Shown: one piece after another, positions 56,296 to 64,000 of the stretch | Numbering within the stretch: the stretch's first letter is position 1 | Layout of the letters: each line of letters begins with the position of its first letter | Assembly (NCBI RefSeq): GCF_012489685.1 | Contig: NC_080046.1 | Span: 4,873,449-4,937,448, forward strand | Length of the DNA stretch: 64,000 bases | Reading direction: 5' to 3' | From: Lotus japonicus | Lineage: Eukaryota > Streptophyta > Magnoliopsida > Fabales > Fabaceae | Program-made: the position numbers and the translations under genes | The notes under the pieces: generated by a model | Databases searched by the model: none | Seen by the model: the letters and a program-made list of their open reading frames with translations, nothing else | What the model was told of the DNA's origin: nothing

Positions 56296-59287
56296 GCCTG
56301 GAGGCGAAGTTGGCTTTGGAGGAAATGAAAAGGGTAAAATTGTTGGTACTGGTACTATTTGTGTAGATAGTAGTCCATGCATTGATAATGTGTTATTGGT
56401 AGACGGCTTAACACATAACTTATTGTCTATAAGTCAATTAGCTGACAAGGGTTATGATGTTATATTCAATCAAAAGTCCTGCCGGGCTGTAAGTCAGATC
56501 GATGGCTCTGTTCTGTTTAACAGCAAGAGGAAGAACAACATTTATAAGATCAGATTATCTGAGTTGGAGGCTCAGAATGTGAAGTGCCTTCTGTCTGTTA
56601 ATGAAGAGCAGTGGGTATGGCATAGACGGTTAGGGCATGCCAGTATGAGAAAGATTTCTCAGCTGAGCAAGCTAAACCTTGTAAGGGGCTTACCCAATCT
56701 GAAGTTCGCTTCAGACGCTCTTTGTGAAGCATGTCAGAAAGGCAAATTCACAAAAGTCCCTTTCAAGGCAAAGAATGTTGTCTCAACCTCAAGGCTGTTG
56801 GAACTTCTGCATATCGACCTTTTTGGACCAGTGAAAACTGAGTCTATAGGTGGCAAGAGATATGGGATGGTTATCGTTGATGACTATAGCCGCTGGACAT
56901 GGGTAAAGTTTTTAACCCGCAAGGATGAGTCTCATGCTGTGTTCTCTACCTTCATTGCTCAAGTGCAAAACGAGAAGGCTTGTAGGATTGTGCGTGTCAG
57001 AAGTGACCATGGTGGAGAGTTTGAGAATGACAAGTTTGAGAGTCTGTTTGATTCCTATGGAATTGCACATGATTTCTCTTGTCCCAGAACTCCTCAACAA
57101 AATGGTGTTGTTGAGAGGAAGAACAGAACTCTTCAGGAGATGGCTAGAACCATGCTCCAAGAAACTGGCATGGCTAAGCACTTTTGGGCAGAGGCAGTAA
57201 ATACAGCATGTTACATTCAGAACAGAATCTCTGTGAGACCAATTCTGAATAAGGCTCCTTATGAATTGTGGAAGAACATAAAACCCAACATTTCTTATTT
57301 TCATCCTTTTGGCTGTGTTTGTTATGTTCTCAATACGAAGGATAGATTGCATAAATTTGATGCTAAGTCTTCTAAGTGTCTATTACTCGGTTACTCTGAG
57401 AGATCTAAAGGTTTTAGATTTTATAATACTGATGCTAAGACTATTGAAGAATCTATTCATGTTAGATTTGACGATAAGCTTGACTCTGACCAGTCAAATC
57501 TAGTTGAAAAGTTTGCAGATTTAAGCATTAATGTTTCTGACAAAGGCAAAGCTCCAGAGGAAGATGAGCCAGAGGAAGATGAACCAGAGGAAGAAGCTGG
57601 TCCCTCTAACTCACAAACTCTGAAGAAGAGCAGAATCACTGCAGCTCACCCTAAGGAATTGATTCTGGGCAACAAAGACGAACCAGTCAGAACCAGATCT
57701 GCCTTCAGACCTTCTGAAGAGACCTTGCTCAGTCTGAAAGGATTGGTGTCCTTAATTGAACCCAAGTCCATAGATGAAGCTCTTCAGGATAAGGATTGGA
57801 TTCTGGCCATGGAAGAAGAACTGAATCAATTTTCCAAGAACGATGTTTGGAGCTTAGTGAAGAAACCTGAGAGTGTCCATGTTATTGGAACGAAGTGGGT
57901 ATTCAGAAACAAGCTGAATGAGAAAGGAGATGTAGTCAGAAACAAGGCAAGGCTAGTTGCTCAAGGCTACAGCCAGCAGGAAGGAATAGACTACACTGAA
58001 ACATTTGCTCCAGTAGCAAGACTGGAGGCAATCAGACTGTTGATCTCTTTCTCAGTAAATCACAACATAGTTCTACATCAGATGGACGTAAAGAGTGCCT
58101 TCCTAAATGGTTATATCTCAGAGGAAGTCTATGTTCATCAACCCCCAGGTTTTGAAGATGAAAAGAAACCAGACCATGTGTTCAAATTGAAGAAATCACT
58201 CTACGGTCTGAAGCAAGCTCCCAGAGCATGGTATGAGAGACTTAGCTCATTCCTTCTGGAGAATGAGTTTGTAAGGGGTAAAGTAGATACAACTCTTTTT
58301 TGCAAGACTTATAAAGATGATATCTTAATTGTGCAAATCTATGTTGATGATATTATATTTGGTTCTGCTAATCAATCTCTATGCAAAGAATTTTCTGAGA
58401 TGATGCAGGCTGAATTTGAGATGAGTATGATGGGAGAATTAAAGTACTTTCTGGGAATACAAGTTGATCAAACACCAGAAGGAACATATATCCATCAGAG
58501 CAAGTACACTAAAGAACTTCTGAAGAAGTTCAATATGCTGGAATCTACAGTGGCCAAGACTCCAATGCATCCTACATGCATTCTGGAGAAAGAAGATAAA
58601 AGTGGTAAAGTATGTCAGAAGCTCTATCGTGGCATGATAGGTTCACTTCTATACTTAACTGCATCTAGGCCAGACATATTATTTAGTGTTCACTTATGTG
58701 CTCGTTTCCAATCAGATCCAAGGGAAACCCACTTAACTGCTGTTAAGAGGATCCTAAGGTATCTGAAAGGCACCACTAACCTTGGCTTGATGTATAAGAA
58801 AACATCAGAGTATAAGCTTTCAGGTTATTGTGATGCTGATTATGCTGGAGATAGAACAGAGAGAAAAAGTACTTCTGGAAATTGTCAATTTCTGGGAAGC
58901 AATCTAGTCTCATGGGCAAGCAAGAGGCAATCAACCATTGCACTATCAACTGCAGAAGCAGAATATATCTCAGCAGCAATATGCAGCACTCAGATGCTCT
59001 AGATGAAACATCAGCTGGAGGATTATCAGATCCTTGAGAGCAATATCCCAATCTATTGTGATAACACTGCTGCAATCTCATTGAGTAAGAATCCTATCTT
59101 GCATTCAAGGGCAAAGCACATTGAGGTAAAGTATCACTTTATTAGAGATTATGTACAGAAGGGCGTACTTCTTCTGAAGTTTGTTGATACTGACCATCAA
59201 TGGGCAGATATCTTTACAAAGCCCTTAGCAGAGGATAGATTTAATTTTATTCTGAAAAATCTAAACATGGACTTTTGTCCAGAGTGA
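56183..59287 (+). pseudogene. Sirevirus pol: protease, integrase, RT, RNase H
   Basis: Protease [14 protein letters not shown] near 56225; GAG-pre-integrase [16 protein letters not shown] near 56620 with the HHCC finger to CEACQKGK; integrase core ([12 protein letters not shown] near 56810, RSDHGGEF near 57000, [12 protein letters not shown] near 57098); acidic [10 protein letters not shown] run near 57556; RT from about 57790 ([29 protein letters not shown] near 58340); RNase H ([17 protein letters not shown] near 58824, [11 protein letters not shown], then NTAAISLSKNP, ADIFTKPL). One in-frame TAG at 59000-59002 lies inside RNase H; the frame is open on both sides. Ends at 59287. Confidence 0.9.
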
Positions 59288-59495
59288 AGATGGATCAGAA
59301 CCTCTGACTATGATACTTCTTGATCAGAAGATGTCTAGTCCAGAAGGTAACTCAATCAGAGTGTGTGTGCCCACTGGTACTGACTCTGAAGCTGAGACAA
59401 CAACGCGTGTGTCAGTTTTTCTGATGCATAGTTCCTTGTGCCCGTGTGACAGTCTGTTATGATTGCGTGTAGATGTGCTTCTCTCCTGTGTGTGA
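59288..59495 (+). other. Pol-env gap
   Basis: Short non-coding gap rich in ctctgactatgatact-type phrases shared with the LTR repeats. Confidence 0.5.
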
Positions 59496-62400
59496 TTGTG
59501 TATTTTACTGTTACTATCTATCTTTAATTTTCAACCGTTGATCTTAAAGTGCTTTTTGAATCAACAACGGTTATTTGATAAAACCCACTATACACACACG
59601 TTCTCTTTCACTTCCGGTTTTTGCTCTCGCTCTCTCTACTTTTCAAAACCGCTCTTCTCGATTTCTCTCTCGATCTTTCTTCATCTTCCAACCTTCATCT
59701 TCTACCTCAAACCTTCAACCTCTTCAAAAATGGTGAGACAAACCAGAAGATCTACTGCAGATGCACCTCAGTTCCCTCACATGGAAGTTGGTCTGGCAAC
59801 GGGTCAAAGGGGCCCTGAGAATCCGACACCCGATCAAGGTCAAGCTCAAGAGCAGATTCTTCCAATTGCAGAACGGGGCTGTGCCGTTCACTGTGTATAT
59901 CCTCCTGAGGAACTCCAAGTCCTGGCAGAATGGAGATTCAACCTCGACAACTTGGCTACAAATGGGTATGATCTTCGTCCTGAAGTCCAAGCTCAAGGTT
60001 GGGGAAACTACTTCAACAGACTTCGAGGACCGGTGTATGATAAATTGGTCAAGGAATTCTGGAAGCACGCCGACTGCGATGATACTCAGGTGGTATCTCA
60101 TATTCTTGGCAGAAAGATCATCATCACGGAGAAGTCCTTCGTGAACTTGCTGGGTGCAGATACTGCTTATGGGTATCGTTTCCAACTGACGGAATCGAAA
60201 CTGAAACCCAGCACCAAGGACACAATCAACCAGGCCCTGTACACCACTTTCAAACCGGGCAAGACGAGTTACAAGGTGATGGATCTTCACCCCAAACTCA
60301 GGATCTGGCACAAGATCCTGCTTCACTGCATAAACCAGAGACCGAAGGGCAGTTCTCCAGACTACATCAACTTCAACCAGAAGGTGATGTTGTTCTTCAT
60401 CCAAGATCAGAAGAAGATCTGCCTTCCCTACTTCCTGTTCTCCTACTTGAAGGAATGCATCCGGAAGTCTCGCACCACCGCCTCCATCAAGTCTGCAATC
60501 AAATATATCCCTTTTGGGAGGCTGCTCTCAGACTTTCTCATTGAAAGCAACCTGGTGCAAGATCTGGTCAATGCTGGATGTGTAGAGGATCTGAGCACCA
60601 TAGTCAGTGATGTCTTCACTGCAAACTCCCTGAAGAAGATGGGTTTGGTCCAGAAGAAGATTGCTCCTGCTCATGAAGACACATCTTCTGAGATCAGAGG
60701 TAGAAGGATGCCTCTGAATGACTACCCTCTGTGGACACAGGCAGACAATCCTGACGCCATCAGATGCTATGTTGAAGACCTTAGGGCTCAAGGATTCGAA
60801 ATTGACCTTGATGATTTCGTCAGCAGACTACCACCAGCTCCAGAGTTTCCTTCTCCTCCCAAGAGGAAAGCTCAGAGGAAGATGGTTCTGGACGAATCTT
60901 CTGAGGAATCTGATGTCCCTCTGGTCACAAAGAAGACGAAGAGAAAGCCTGATGATGGTGATGATAGTGATCATGAAGATGGTCCTCCCAAGAAGAAGAA
61001 GAAGAAAGTCAGAATCGTGGTGAAGCCTACTCGGGTGGAACCAGCTGCTGAGGTGGTCAGAAGGACTGAACCTCCTGTCAGAGTGACTCGATCATCAGCA
61101 CATTCAAGTAAGCCTGCACTTGCTTCTGATGATGATTTGAATTTATTTGATGCACTCCCTATTTCTGCCTTGCTCCAACACTCCTCAAATCCCCTCACTC
61201 CTATTCCTGAATCCCAACCAGCCGCACAAACCACCACTCCACCACATTCCCCAAGATCTTCTTTCTTTCAACCTTCCCCTACTGAAGCACCTCTCTGGAA
61301 TTTGCTTCAGAATCAACCCTCTAGGTCAGAAGAACCAACCTCTCTCCTCACCATTCCGTACGACCCATTATCTTCTGAGCCAATCATCCATGAACAACCA
61401 GAGCCAAACCAAACAGAACCACAACCCAGAACGTCTGATCACTCTGTTCCCAGAGCATCAGCACGTCCTGCTACCAGAACCACGGATACAGATTCCTCAA
61501 CAGCCTTTACACCTGTATCCTTCCCAACCAATGTTGCTGATTCTTCTCCCTCCAATAACTCTGAATCCATTAGAAAATTCATGGAGGTTAGAAAAGAAAA
61601 GGTGTCTACCTTAGAGGACTATTACCTTACATGTCCAAGCCCTAGGAGATATCCTGGCCCTAGACCTGCACGTCTAGTTGACCCAGATGAACCTATCTTG
61701 GCCAATCCTTTACAAGAGGCAGACCCTTTGGCTCAACAAGCTCACCCTGCCCCTGACCAACAAGAGCCTATTCAACCAGAACCTGAACCCGAACATTCAG
61801 TGTCTAACCAATCCTCGGTTAGATCACCCCATCCTCTGGTTGAAACTTCAGATCCTCACCTTGGAACCTCTGAACCCAATACTCAACTGATTAACATTGG
61901 TTCTCCACAAGGTGCCTCTGAAGCCCATAGCAGCAATCACCCAGCCTCTCCTGAACCCAACCTCTCCATAATTCCTTATACTCACCTCCAACCCACATCT
62001 CTCTCTGAGTGCATCAATATTTTCTATCATGAAGCCTCTTTGAGGCTCCGCAATGTGCACGGTCAGACTGACCTCAGTGAGAATGCTGAACATGTGGCTG
62101 ATGAGTGGAACAATCTGGGCACTTGGCTGGTGGCTCAAGTTCCAATTATGATGCAGCTCCTGCATGCAGAGGGAAGTCAGAGCATTGAGGCTGCCAAGCA
62201 AAGGTTTGCTCGAAGGGTGACTCTTTATGAACAAGAACAGAGAAACACGCTTCTTGAAGCCATTGAAGAAGCCAAGAGAAAGAAGGCTCAAGCAGAAGAA
62301 GCTGCACGTCAAGCAGCAGCTCAAGCTGAACAAGCCAGACTTGAGGCAGAGCGACTTGAAGCTGAGGCTGATGCTCTTAGATGCCAAGCACTTGCACCAG

Positions 62401-62591
62401 TTATGTTTACTCCTGCTGCTTCTGCTTCCATTCCAGATCCTCAAGCTGCTCAGAATGTTCCTTCCAGTTCAACTCAGCCAAGCTCATCCAGACTCGACAT
62501 CATGGAACAGCGTCTTGACACTCATGAATCCATGCTGATTGAGATGAAGCACATGATGATGGAACTTCTGCGACGATCTGACAAACCTTAA
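59496..62591 (+). CDS. Sirevirus env-like protein
   Basis: An uninterrupted 1031-residue frame. Two starts are possible: 59496, which adds two hydrophobic stretches (MCILLLLSIFNFQPLI; LFSISLSIFLHLPTFIFYL), or 59730 in a better context (caaaaATGG), giving 953 residues that begin MVRQTRRSTADAPQFPHME. Residues about 130-330 (EWRFNLDNLATNGYDLRPEV, HILGRKIIITEKSFVNLLG) resemble the Pfam putative plant transposon protein family. Next come a Lys-rich basic patch near 60985, a long Pro/Ser/Gln-rich middle and a C-terminal Ala/Glu/Arg coiled coil (62220-62400). Such ORFs in SIRE1 are called env-like from coiled-coil and hydrophobic features; a true envelope role is unproven. Intact here, unlike pol. 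Confidence 0.8.
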   Translation: MCILLLLSIFNFQPLILKCFLNQQRLFDKTHYTHTFSFTSGFCSRSLYFSKPLFSISLSIFLHLPTFIFYLKPSTSSKMVRQTRRSTADAPQFPHMEVGLATGQRGPENPTPDQGQAQEQILPIAERGCAVHCVYPPEELQVLAEWRFNLDNLATNGYDLRPEVQAQGWGNYFNRLRGPVYDKLVKEFWKHADCDDTQVVSHILGRKIIITEKSFVNLLGADTAYGYRFQLTESKLKPSTKDTINQALYTTFKPGKTSYKVMDLHPKLRIWHKILLHCINQRPKGSSPDYINFNQKVMLFFIQDQKKICLPYFLFSYLKECIRKSRTTASIKSAIKYIPFGRLLSDFLIESNLVQDLVNAGCVEDLSTIVSDVFTANSLKKMGLVQKKIAPAHEDTSSEIRGRRMPLNDYPLWTQADNPDAIRCYVEDLRAQGFEIDLDDFVSRLPPAPEFPSPPKRKAQRKMVLDESSEESDVPLVTKKTKRKPDDGDDSDHEDGPPKKKKKKVRIVVKPTRVEPAAEVVRRTEPPVRVTRSSAHSSKPALASDDDLNLFDALPISALLQHSSNPLTPIPESQPAAQTTTPPHSPRSSFFQPSPTEAPLWNLLQNQPSRSEEPTSLLTIPYDPLSSEPIIHEQPEPNQTEPQPRTSDHSVPRASARPATRTTDTDSSTAFTPVSFPTNVADSSPSNNSESIRKFMEVRKEKVSTLEDYYLTCPSPRRYPGPRPARLVDPDEPILANPLQEADPLAQQAHPAPDQQEPIQPEPEPEHSVSNQSSVRSPHPLVETSDPHLGTSEPNTQLINIGSPQGASEAHSSNHPASPEPNLSIIPYTHLQPTSLSECINIFYHEASLRLRNVHGQTDLSENAEHVADEWNNLGTWLVAQVPIMMQLLHAEGSQSIEAAKQRFARRVTLYEQEQRNTLLEAIEEAKRKKAQAEEAARQAAAQAEQARLEAERLEAEADALRCQALAPVMFTPAASASIPDPQAAQNVPSSSTQPSSSRLDIMEQRLDTHESMLIEMKHMMMELLRRSDKP

Positions 62592-62788
62592 TCTTAGGAT
62601 CTCTTCTTTTTCTTTCTTTTTCGTTAACTTTTTTATTTTTGTTAAACTCTGTTTCTTTTTACTTATTTATGCTACTTTATTCGTTTGTGAATCTATGCAT
62701 ATCTATATATAATTGTGTCCCATATGTTTGCAAAACTCTTTTTATTCATAATAACTTTATGGTTACATCATACATTCTTTCCCTTAGT
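62592..62788 (+). other. T-rich spacer between env-like and antisense ORFs
   Basis: T-rich, with possible polyadenylation signals for the plus strand (attcataataacttt); convergent ORFs end on both sides. Confidence 0.4.
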
Positions 62789-63181
62789 CTAGAATGGAGG
62801 ATCCCTCCTCATTCTTCTGCACTCCTGGCGCTGCTCTGACCTATCTTTCTCCAGACGCTCCAGTACATGCTGGATGTTGCTGAGTCTGACCTTTAGCTCA
62901 TCCATCTCCAGAATCTCTTCTGAAGTCCTGAGCTTCTCTTCCAAACCTTCTTTTTCTTCCAGCAGCTTGAGTTCAAGCCGGCTGAGTTCTTGCACCTCCT
63001 CAACGAAGGCAAGAAATTCTTTCAGGTCTCTCTCCAACTCTGGACGCAGGTCCTCTTCCAGCAGTGTCTGTGTTAGCTCCGAGATGGTCGCTGTACCCTC
63101 TGGATGCCTGATGTTCAGGAACAAGTCCTCCTCGAAGGCCTTCCTCCTCAGCTCTTCTAGTGCTACGCTGTATGATGCCAT
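62789..63181 (-). CDS. Antisense coiled-coil ORF in the Sirevirus 3' region
   Basis: 130 residues from ATG 63181 (MASYSVALEELRRKAFEEDL; context aaaaaATGG); an upstream ATG at 63235 would add 18 residues. Almost wholly Glu/Leu/Arg helix: LTQTLLEEDLRPELERDLKE, EVQELSRLELKLLEEKEGLE, LSNIQHVLERLEKDR, with heptad leucines. No enzyme motif, signal or membrane segment. A TATATAAA lies about 58 bp before the start on the same strand, then a short leader. It is intact although pol is not. Runs opposite to gag-pol-env and ends 200 bp from the env-like stop. I do not recognise a family. It could be a chance open frame, but codon use and the promoter argue against this. Confidence 0.6.
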   Translation of the reverse strand: MASYSVALEELRRKAFEEDLFLNIRHPEGTATISELTQTLLEEDLRPELERDLKEFLAFVEEVQELSRLELKLLEEKEGLEEKLRTSEEILEMDELKVRLSNIQHVLERLEKDRSEQRQECRRMRRDPPF

Positions 63182-63238
63182 TTTTTTTTCTTTACTGAAA
63201 ATTGTTCGAGGTGTGAAGCTTACCCTTCTCTCCAACGC

Positions 63239-63246
63239 TTTATATA
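63239..63246 (-). promoter_or_regulatory. TATA box of the antisense Sirevirus ORF
   Basis: Minus-strand TATATAAA about 58 bases upstream of the ATG at 63181, allowing a leader of about 25-30 bases. Confidence 0.55.
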
Positions 63247-63974
63247 GGCTTCACTTTCTCTCTGAAAGTTAATGCTCCTACGGTTTCTCGAGGTTAAGTT
63301 CTTGGTAACTGACCCTTCTCTTTACTCACTTGACCGGTGGTAAACGTTCTTCTCTTGCATTAACTCTTCCATTTATATTCGCCTAACTCTGATTCTTGCA
63401 TTTTTTTTCTTTTTCTTTAAACTTAGACCTTCTCTAAGGGGAGTACCTTGTACTTCAAGCTAAGTTTTTCACACCCCAAGCTTTTTGCTTATGACAAAAA
63501 GGGGGAGTAAACCCAGTTTTTGATGTGTAAGATGTGTTAGTGTGATTTATTTTTTCTTTTGGAGATGTTAAGAGTTCCACCTTCATGACCATAGATGTGT
63601 CACTGGGCAAATACAAGGAATACATTTCACTTCTTCTGAAGTGATTATAAGTTGACTCTGATACCCAAGACTCTGATACCTTGTCCATGACTCTGATTAC
63701 TTATGCGCTCTGATTACTCGATTTTCATCTATGTCATAAGTTTTCACTCTGAACTCTTATTTTATTTAGCTCAGAATCTAGACTTTACTAACGTTTTCAT
63801 CAAGTATTAGATTCAGGGGGAGCTAAGCTCAGAATCAAGCAATGACTTGAATTCAGAATGAGCAAGATAAACTATTCACATCAGGATAAGTATTATTCTA
63901 TATCTCTAAACTCTGAGTGAATTCAGTTTAATGTTTAAGAATTGTTCATCAAAAATCTTAGTTTTGTCATCATC
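63247..63974 (+). other. Sirevirus 3' untranslated region with extra polypurine tracts
   Basis: No ORF. Two polypurine-like tracts, aaaaagggggagtaaa (63495-63510) and attcagggggagc (63811-63823), precede the final one. ctctgatac-type phrases resemble LTR repeats. Repeated tracts are a known Sirevirus trait. Confidence 0.6.
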
Positions 63975-63989
63975 AAAAAAGGGGGAGAT
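63975..63989 (+). other. Polypurine tract of the Sirevirus
   Basis: AAAAAAGGGGGAGAT directly before TGTAAGATCAA, the LTR start. Confidence 0.9.
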
Positions 63990-64000
63990 TGTAAGATCAA
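63990..64000 (+). repeat. Start of the Sirevirus 3' LTR (cut by window)
   Basis: TGTAAGATCAA is identical to 53106-53116. Confidence 0.9.

Larger units (their letters stand above)
53106..64000 (+). mobile_element. Sirevirus (SIRE1-like Ty1/copia) with env-like ORF, cut by window end
   Basis: 5' LTR 53106-54312, PBS 54315-54326 (tRNA-Met), gag 54385-56295, pol 56183-59287, env-like ORF 59496-62591, antisense ORF 63181-62789, polypurine tract 63975-63989 and the first 11 bases of the 3' LTR from 63990. Domain order (integrase before RT) makes it copia; the large gag, the env-like ORF and repeated polypurine tracts are Sirevirus traits. Damage is light: a frame change between gag and pol and one stop in RNase H. 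Left flank ACCAT (53101-53105) should be the target duplication; its partner is outside. Confidence 0.93.

Noticed and set aside
62874..63272. 132-aa plus-strand Ser-rich frame
   Set aside because: Complement of the antisense coiled-coil ORF; serine runs are the shadow of Glu/Leu-rich coding on the other strand.
1..64000. tRNA, rRNA genes, CRISPR arrays or bacterial operons
   Set aside because: None seen; the only tRNA-related sequences are retrotransposon primer-binding sites, and the only rRNA trace is the short 5S-like piece in the TRIM.

Overview
This is a repeat-rich plant nuclear window. Spliced genes, long low-GC spacers, plant-type LTR retrotransposons (Ty3/gypsy Tat and Athila, Ty1/copia Sirevirus), Helitron ends, Stowaway, Mutator-like and Harbinger-like MITEs and RNase H-bearing LINEs are all plant features. 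The SIRE1-like Sirevirus with an env-like ORF and the style of the LINE tails point to a papilionoid legume; the species cannot be fixed from sequence alone.

Layout. 1-5.97 kb: decayed Mediator-25-like gene, a tiny truncated LINE with a 16-bp target duplication, an ~800-bp imperfect palindrome, and degenerate minisatellites. 5.97-20.31 kb: a Tat-clade gypsy element (minus strand, GTATG target duplication) with gag-pol, dual RNase H and an antisense, spliced Transposase_28-like/coiled-coil gene on the plus strand; a 4-kb non-coding LTR element is nested between that antisense gene and its TATA box. 20.5-22.2 kb: broken receptor-kinase fragment, a Cassandra-like TRIM with a 5S rRNA trace, and half of a LINE ORF1. 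22.17-31.29 kb: an Athila-type gypsy element inserted in that LINE ORF1, with almost identical LTRs but a missing protease. 31.3-33 kb: the other half of the LINE ORF1 and a second LINE tail.

35.54-38.61 kb holds the only clearly intact host gene: an LRR receptor-like protein (Cf/EIX type, no kinase) with one small 3' intron. 38.99-47.39 kb is a candidate non-autonomous Helitron with ~200-bp tandem repeats, a Stowaway MITE, a probable GH31 alpha-glucosidase exon fragment and a nested LINE that has lost its reverse transcriptase. 47.7-52.9 kb contains a Mutator-like MITE and LTR relics. 53.1-64.0 kb is a Sirevirus (SIRE1-like copia), cut by the window end just inside its 3' LTR, with gag, pol, an env-like ORF and a short antisense coiled-coil ORF with its own TATA box.

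Most coding sequence belongs to mobile elements carrying one or a few stops or frameshifts. The most interesting signals are the two antisense accessory genes in unrelated LTR retrotransposons (Tat and Sirevirus), both coiled-coil and both with a TATA box; the protease-less young Athila; the EN-RNase H LINE; the Helitron; and the long palindrome near 3.15 kb.
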